A stretch of 64,000 nucleotides of DNA, from NCBI GenBank assembly GCA_905182405.1, contig CAJJBQ010000002.1, positions 1,178,001 through 1,242,000 of the forward strand, given 5' to 3'. The translations under genes and the position numbers were made by a program. A model generated the notes under the pieces. The model searched no databases, had not been told where the DNA came from, and was given only the letters and a program-made list of their open reading frames with translations. Source of the stretch: Akkermansiaceae bacterium. Its GTDB lineage: Bacteria; Verrucomicrobiota; Verrucomicrobiia; Verrucomicrobiales; Akkermansiaceae. This document shows, one piece after another, positions 62,082 through 64,000 of the stretch (position 1 is the stretch's first letter; each line of letters begins with the position of its first letter).

Positions 62082-63680
62082 ATGTCAGACGACGACAAAA
62101 AAGACCCCAAATCCCCCGATCACGAGGAACTCCGCAAGTCCCTCGAAGGCATCTTTGGCAAGATGAGCAAGACCGGCTTCAGTTTCCCCGGCATGACCCC
62201 CGCTGGCTCATCCCAGGAAGAGGAAGATCCCTTCGAAACCGAAGTGGCAGAAAAGGACGATATTTTCGAGTTCGACTACCTCCCGCGCGACATCAAAGCG
62301 CACCTCGATCGCTTCGTCATTAGTCAAGACGATGCCAAGAAGGCCCTCGCGATCGCGGTCTGTGATCACTACAATCACGTAAAGTCGCTCAAAGCGCAGG
62401 ACGACGACGCTCAGCCCCTCGAAATCCAGAAACAAAACGTCATGGTCGTCGGCCCCACCGGAGTGGGCAAAACTTACCTCATCAAGCACATAGCGGAACT
62501 CGTTGGAGTGCCTTTTGTTAAAGCCGATGCCACCAAGTTCTCCGAAACCGGCTACGTCGGCGGCGATGTCGATGACCTCGTCCGTGAACTCGTAGCGAAG
62601 GCCGATGGCGACGTCTCCCTCGCCGAATATGGTATCATTTATATCGACGAGATCGACAAGCTCGCCAGCACCGGCGGGGGAATGGGGCGCGATGTTAGCG
62701 GCCGCGGCGTGCAAACCACCCTTCTCAAACTCATGGAGGAAACCGAAGTCGCCCTTCGGAACCCCAATGACATGCGCGGCCAGATGGCGGCCATGATGGA
62801 AATGCAGCAGGGGAAAAAATCGAAGGAAACGATCAACACCCGCCACATCCTATTCATCGTCAGCGGTGCCTTTTCCGGGTTGGAAAAAATCGTCCGCAAG
62901 CGCAGCGCCGCTTCGCAGATCGGCTTCACCGCCGAGAGCAAAGAACCCGAGATGGACAACGAGCTCTTCAAGCACGTCACTTCCCAGGACTACATCGACT
63001 TTGGCTTCGAAGCCGAATTCATCGGCCGCATCCCGGTGCGCGTCGTCTGCGAACATCTCCAAGCACCTGACCTCGAAGCCATCCTGAAATACTCCGAGGG
63101 CAGTCTCCTCCGCCAATACGAACGCGAATTCGAGGCCTATGGTATCGACGTTATTTTCAAAGACGAAGGCATCAAACGCATCTCCGAAATGGCGGCCGAA
63201 GAAAAAACGGGGGCTCGAGGACTCATGACCGTCGGCGAGCAAATCCTCCGCGATTTCAAATACGAACTTCCCGGCACCTCCGTCAACGAACTCATCGTCG
63301 ATGCCGATCTCATCGACAACCGCGAAACCCATCTCGAGAAATTCCGCGAGCTTGGCCAGGAGCTCGTCGTCGAAAAGGCCCGCCAGGAAGTCGAAGCCTT
63401 CGTCCGCGATTTCAAGGACAAGCACAACGTCATTGTCACCCTCGAAGACGACGCCGTCGCCCTCATCGTCGAAAAAGCAGGAGCCCAAGCCCGCAGCGTT
63501 CTCCAGGTCGCCCGACAGCTCTTCCGCGACTACCAGTTCGGCCTCAAGCTCGTCCAAAAGAACACCGGCCAGAAGGAGTTCCACCTCCCCGCCTCCGCCG
63601 TCATCGATCCCGACGCCTTCCTCAGCGAAATGGTCGTCAAGTCCTACAAAGACCAAGCCCAAGAAAAAAAATCTGAGTAA
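62082..63680 (+). CDS. ClpX-like AAA+ ATPase without zinc-binding domain
   Basis: A 532-residue AAA+ ATPase of the ClpX/HslU class. Walker A is GPTGVGKT (124-131), the pore loop is GYVG (157-160), Walker B is IYIDEID (186-192), and the IGF loop used to bind ClpP is present (SQIGFTAES, about 282). The four-Cys zinc domain of ClpX is absent; the N-terminal 60 residues are acidic and low-complexity. A C-terminal extension of about 110 residues follows the sensor-2 region. It probably unfolds proteins for ClpP, but its substrates may differ from canonical ClpX. No clpP is in the window. Confidence 0.85.
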   Translation: MSDDDKKDPKSPDHEELRKSLEGIFGKMSKTGFSFPGMTPAGSSQEEEDPFETEVAEKDDIFEFDYLPRDIKAHLDRFVISQDDAKKALAIAVCDHYNHVKSLKAQDDDAQPLEIQKQNVMVVGPTGVGKTYLIKHIAELVGVPFVKADATKFSETGYVGGDVDDLVRELVAKADGDVSLAEYGIIYIDEIDKLASTGGGMGRDVSGRGVQTTLLKLMEETEVALRNPNDMRGQMAAMMEMQQGKKSKETINTRHILFIVSGAFSGLEKIVRKRSAASQIGFTAESKEPEMDNELFKHVTSQDYIDFGFEAEFIGRIPVRVVCEHLQAPDLEAILKYSEGSLLRQYEREFEAYGIDVIFKDEGIKRISEMAAEEKTGARGLMTVGEQILRDFKYELPGTSVNELIVDADLIDNRETHLEKFRELGQELVVEKARQEVEAFVRDFKDKHNVIVTLEDDAVALIVEKAGAQARSVLQVARQLFRDYQFGLKLVQKNTGQKEFHLPASAVIDPDAFLSEMVVKSYKDQAQEKKSE

Positions 63681-64000
63681 GTCGGCGCGAAAAACTCAAG
63701 ACCTCTGGAGTGATCCAAAAAGGCTCACCTCCCGAATCCCCAGCAAAAATTCATACTGGCAGCACAAGGATCAACGTCTCCGGGATGAGGATCACTCGCC
63801 TCTCTGAGGAATCGAGGATAAGTCGAGCACTCCGCCTCACCAAAAAATCAACCCGCCGTAATCCCCTTAAACCCTGCCCCACGCCCCCCCCAGTAAGATT
63901 AGCCCCATTCGTCTCATTCGCGTTCCTCCCCCTAGCAAGCAAGGCCCCTCTTTATCGGTTCAACCAAGATCCAATACATCCCATTCATCCGTGGTTACAC
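63681..64000. other. Intergenic region at the right edge, with a repeat copy
   Basis: No gene was recognised. CCATTCGTCTCATTCGCGTTC at 63904-63925 is a third copy of the ATTCG repeat family. A partial further unit, CCCATTCATCCGTGG, lies at the right edge. Confidence 0.45.

Overview
The window reads as a chromosome segment of a Verrucomicrobiota bacterium, most likely Verrucomicrobiales. The evidence is the combination of paired secreted proteins found mainly in the Planctomycetes-Verrucomicrobia group (a LamG/planctomycete-cytochrome/DUF1587-1592-1588-1585 protein with a DUF1552 protein; a DUF1800 protein with a DUF1501 protein), a planctomycete-type sulfatase, SHD1-like domains and a ClpX-like ATPase without the zinc-binding domain. 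No rRNA, tRNA, CRISPR array or prophage was seen. The assignment rests on gene content read by eye, not on a database search.

Layout. 1-5.7 kb: lspA (cut by the window edge), truB, nrnA, a RodZ-like protein and recQ. 5.7-12 kb: a tyrosine phosphatase gene broken by a stop codon, an unknown protein, an exported intradiol dioxygenase, a decayed REP-associated transposase, then the cytochrome/DUF1592 and DUF1552 pair. 12.1-13.1 kb: a full-length but decayed IS30 element. 13.3-19.9 kb: a tightly coupled AddB-like, AddA-like and serine-hydrolase operon. 20.6-25.6 kb: rimO, a pterin dehydratase homologue, a lipoprotein and mutS. 25.7-29 kb: an operon for a flavin-linked electron-transfer system (outer-membrane porin, FMN-binding protein, PepSY membrane protein, ApbE) with a strong dyad before its first gene. 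29.3-31.8 kb: a dead PIN-domain gene, then exbB-exbD-tonB. 31.8-39.2 kb: a sugar catabolic cluster (two TIM-barrel isomerase-like proteins, ribulokinase-like kinase, fucose/arabinose isomerase-like protein, Gfo/Idh/MocA oxidoreductase) holding a symporter remnant and a decayed copy of an oxidoreductase 5' end. 39.3-45.5 kb: a strong bidirectional terminator, a small lysine-rich protein, an esterase, pheT, a KefB-like antiporter and a thioredoxin-like protein with an in-frame TGA. 45.9-48.5 kb: divergent ilvY-like and class II ilvC with a dyad between them. 48.9-55.3 kb: a ModF-like double ABC ATPase coupled to fabF, a second ExbB/ExbD set with a TonB-like partner, and an HNH endonuclease. 55.4-63.7 kb: a sugar-dehydrogenase remnant, DUF1501/DUF1800, a membrane protein, a sulfatase, a pepsin-like protein and a ClpX-like ATPase.

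The genes fall into housekeeping functions (tRNA and ribosome modification, DNA repair, translation, branched-chain amino acid and fatty acid synthesis) mixed with exported or envelope functions (TonB energisation, flavin redox chemistry, sulfatase, DUF pairs) and sugar catabolism. Many gaps hold recognisable wrecks of genes, each with its own frameshifts or stop codons. The stops fall at different amino acids, so this is gene decay (or assembly error) and not an altered genetic code. The one stop that deserves separate thought is the TGA at 45037, which would form a Sec-x-x-Cys motif in a thioredoxin-like protein.
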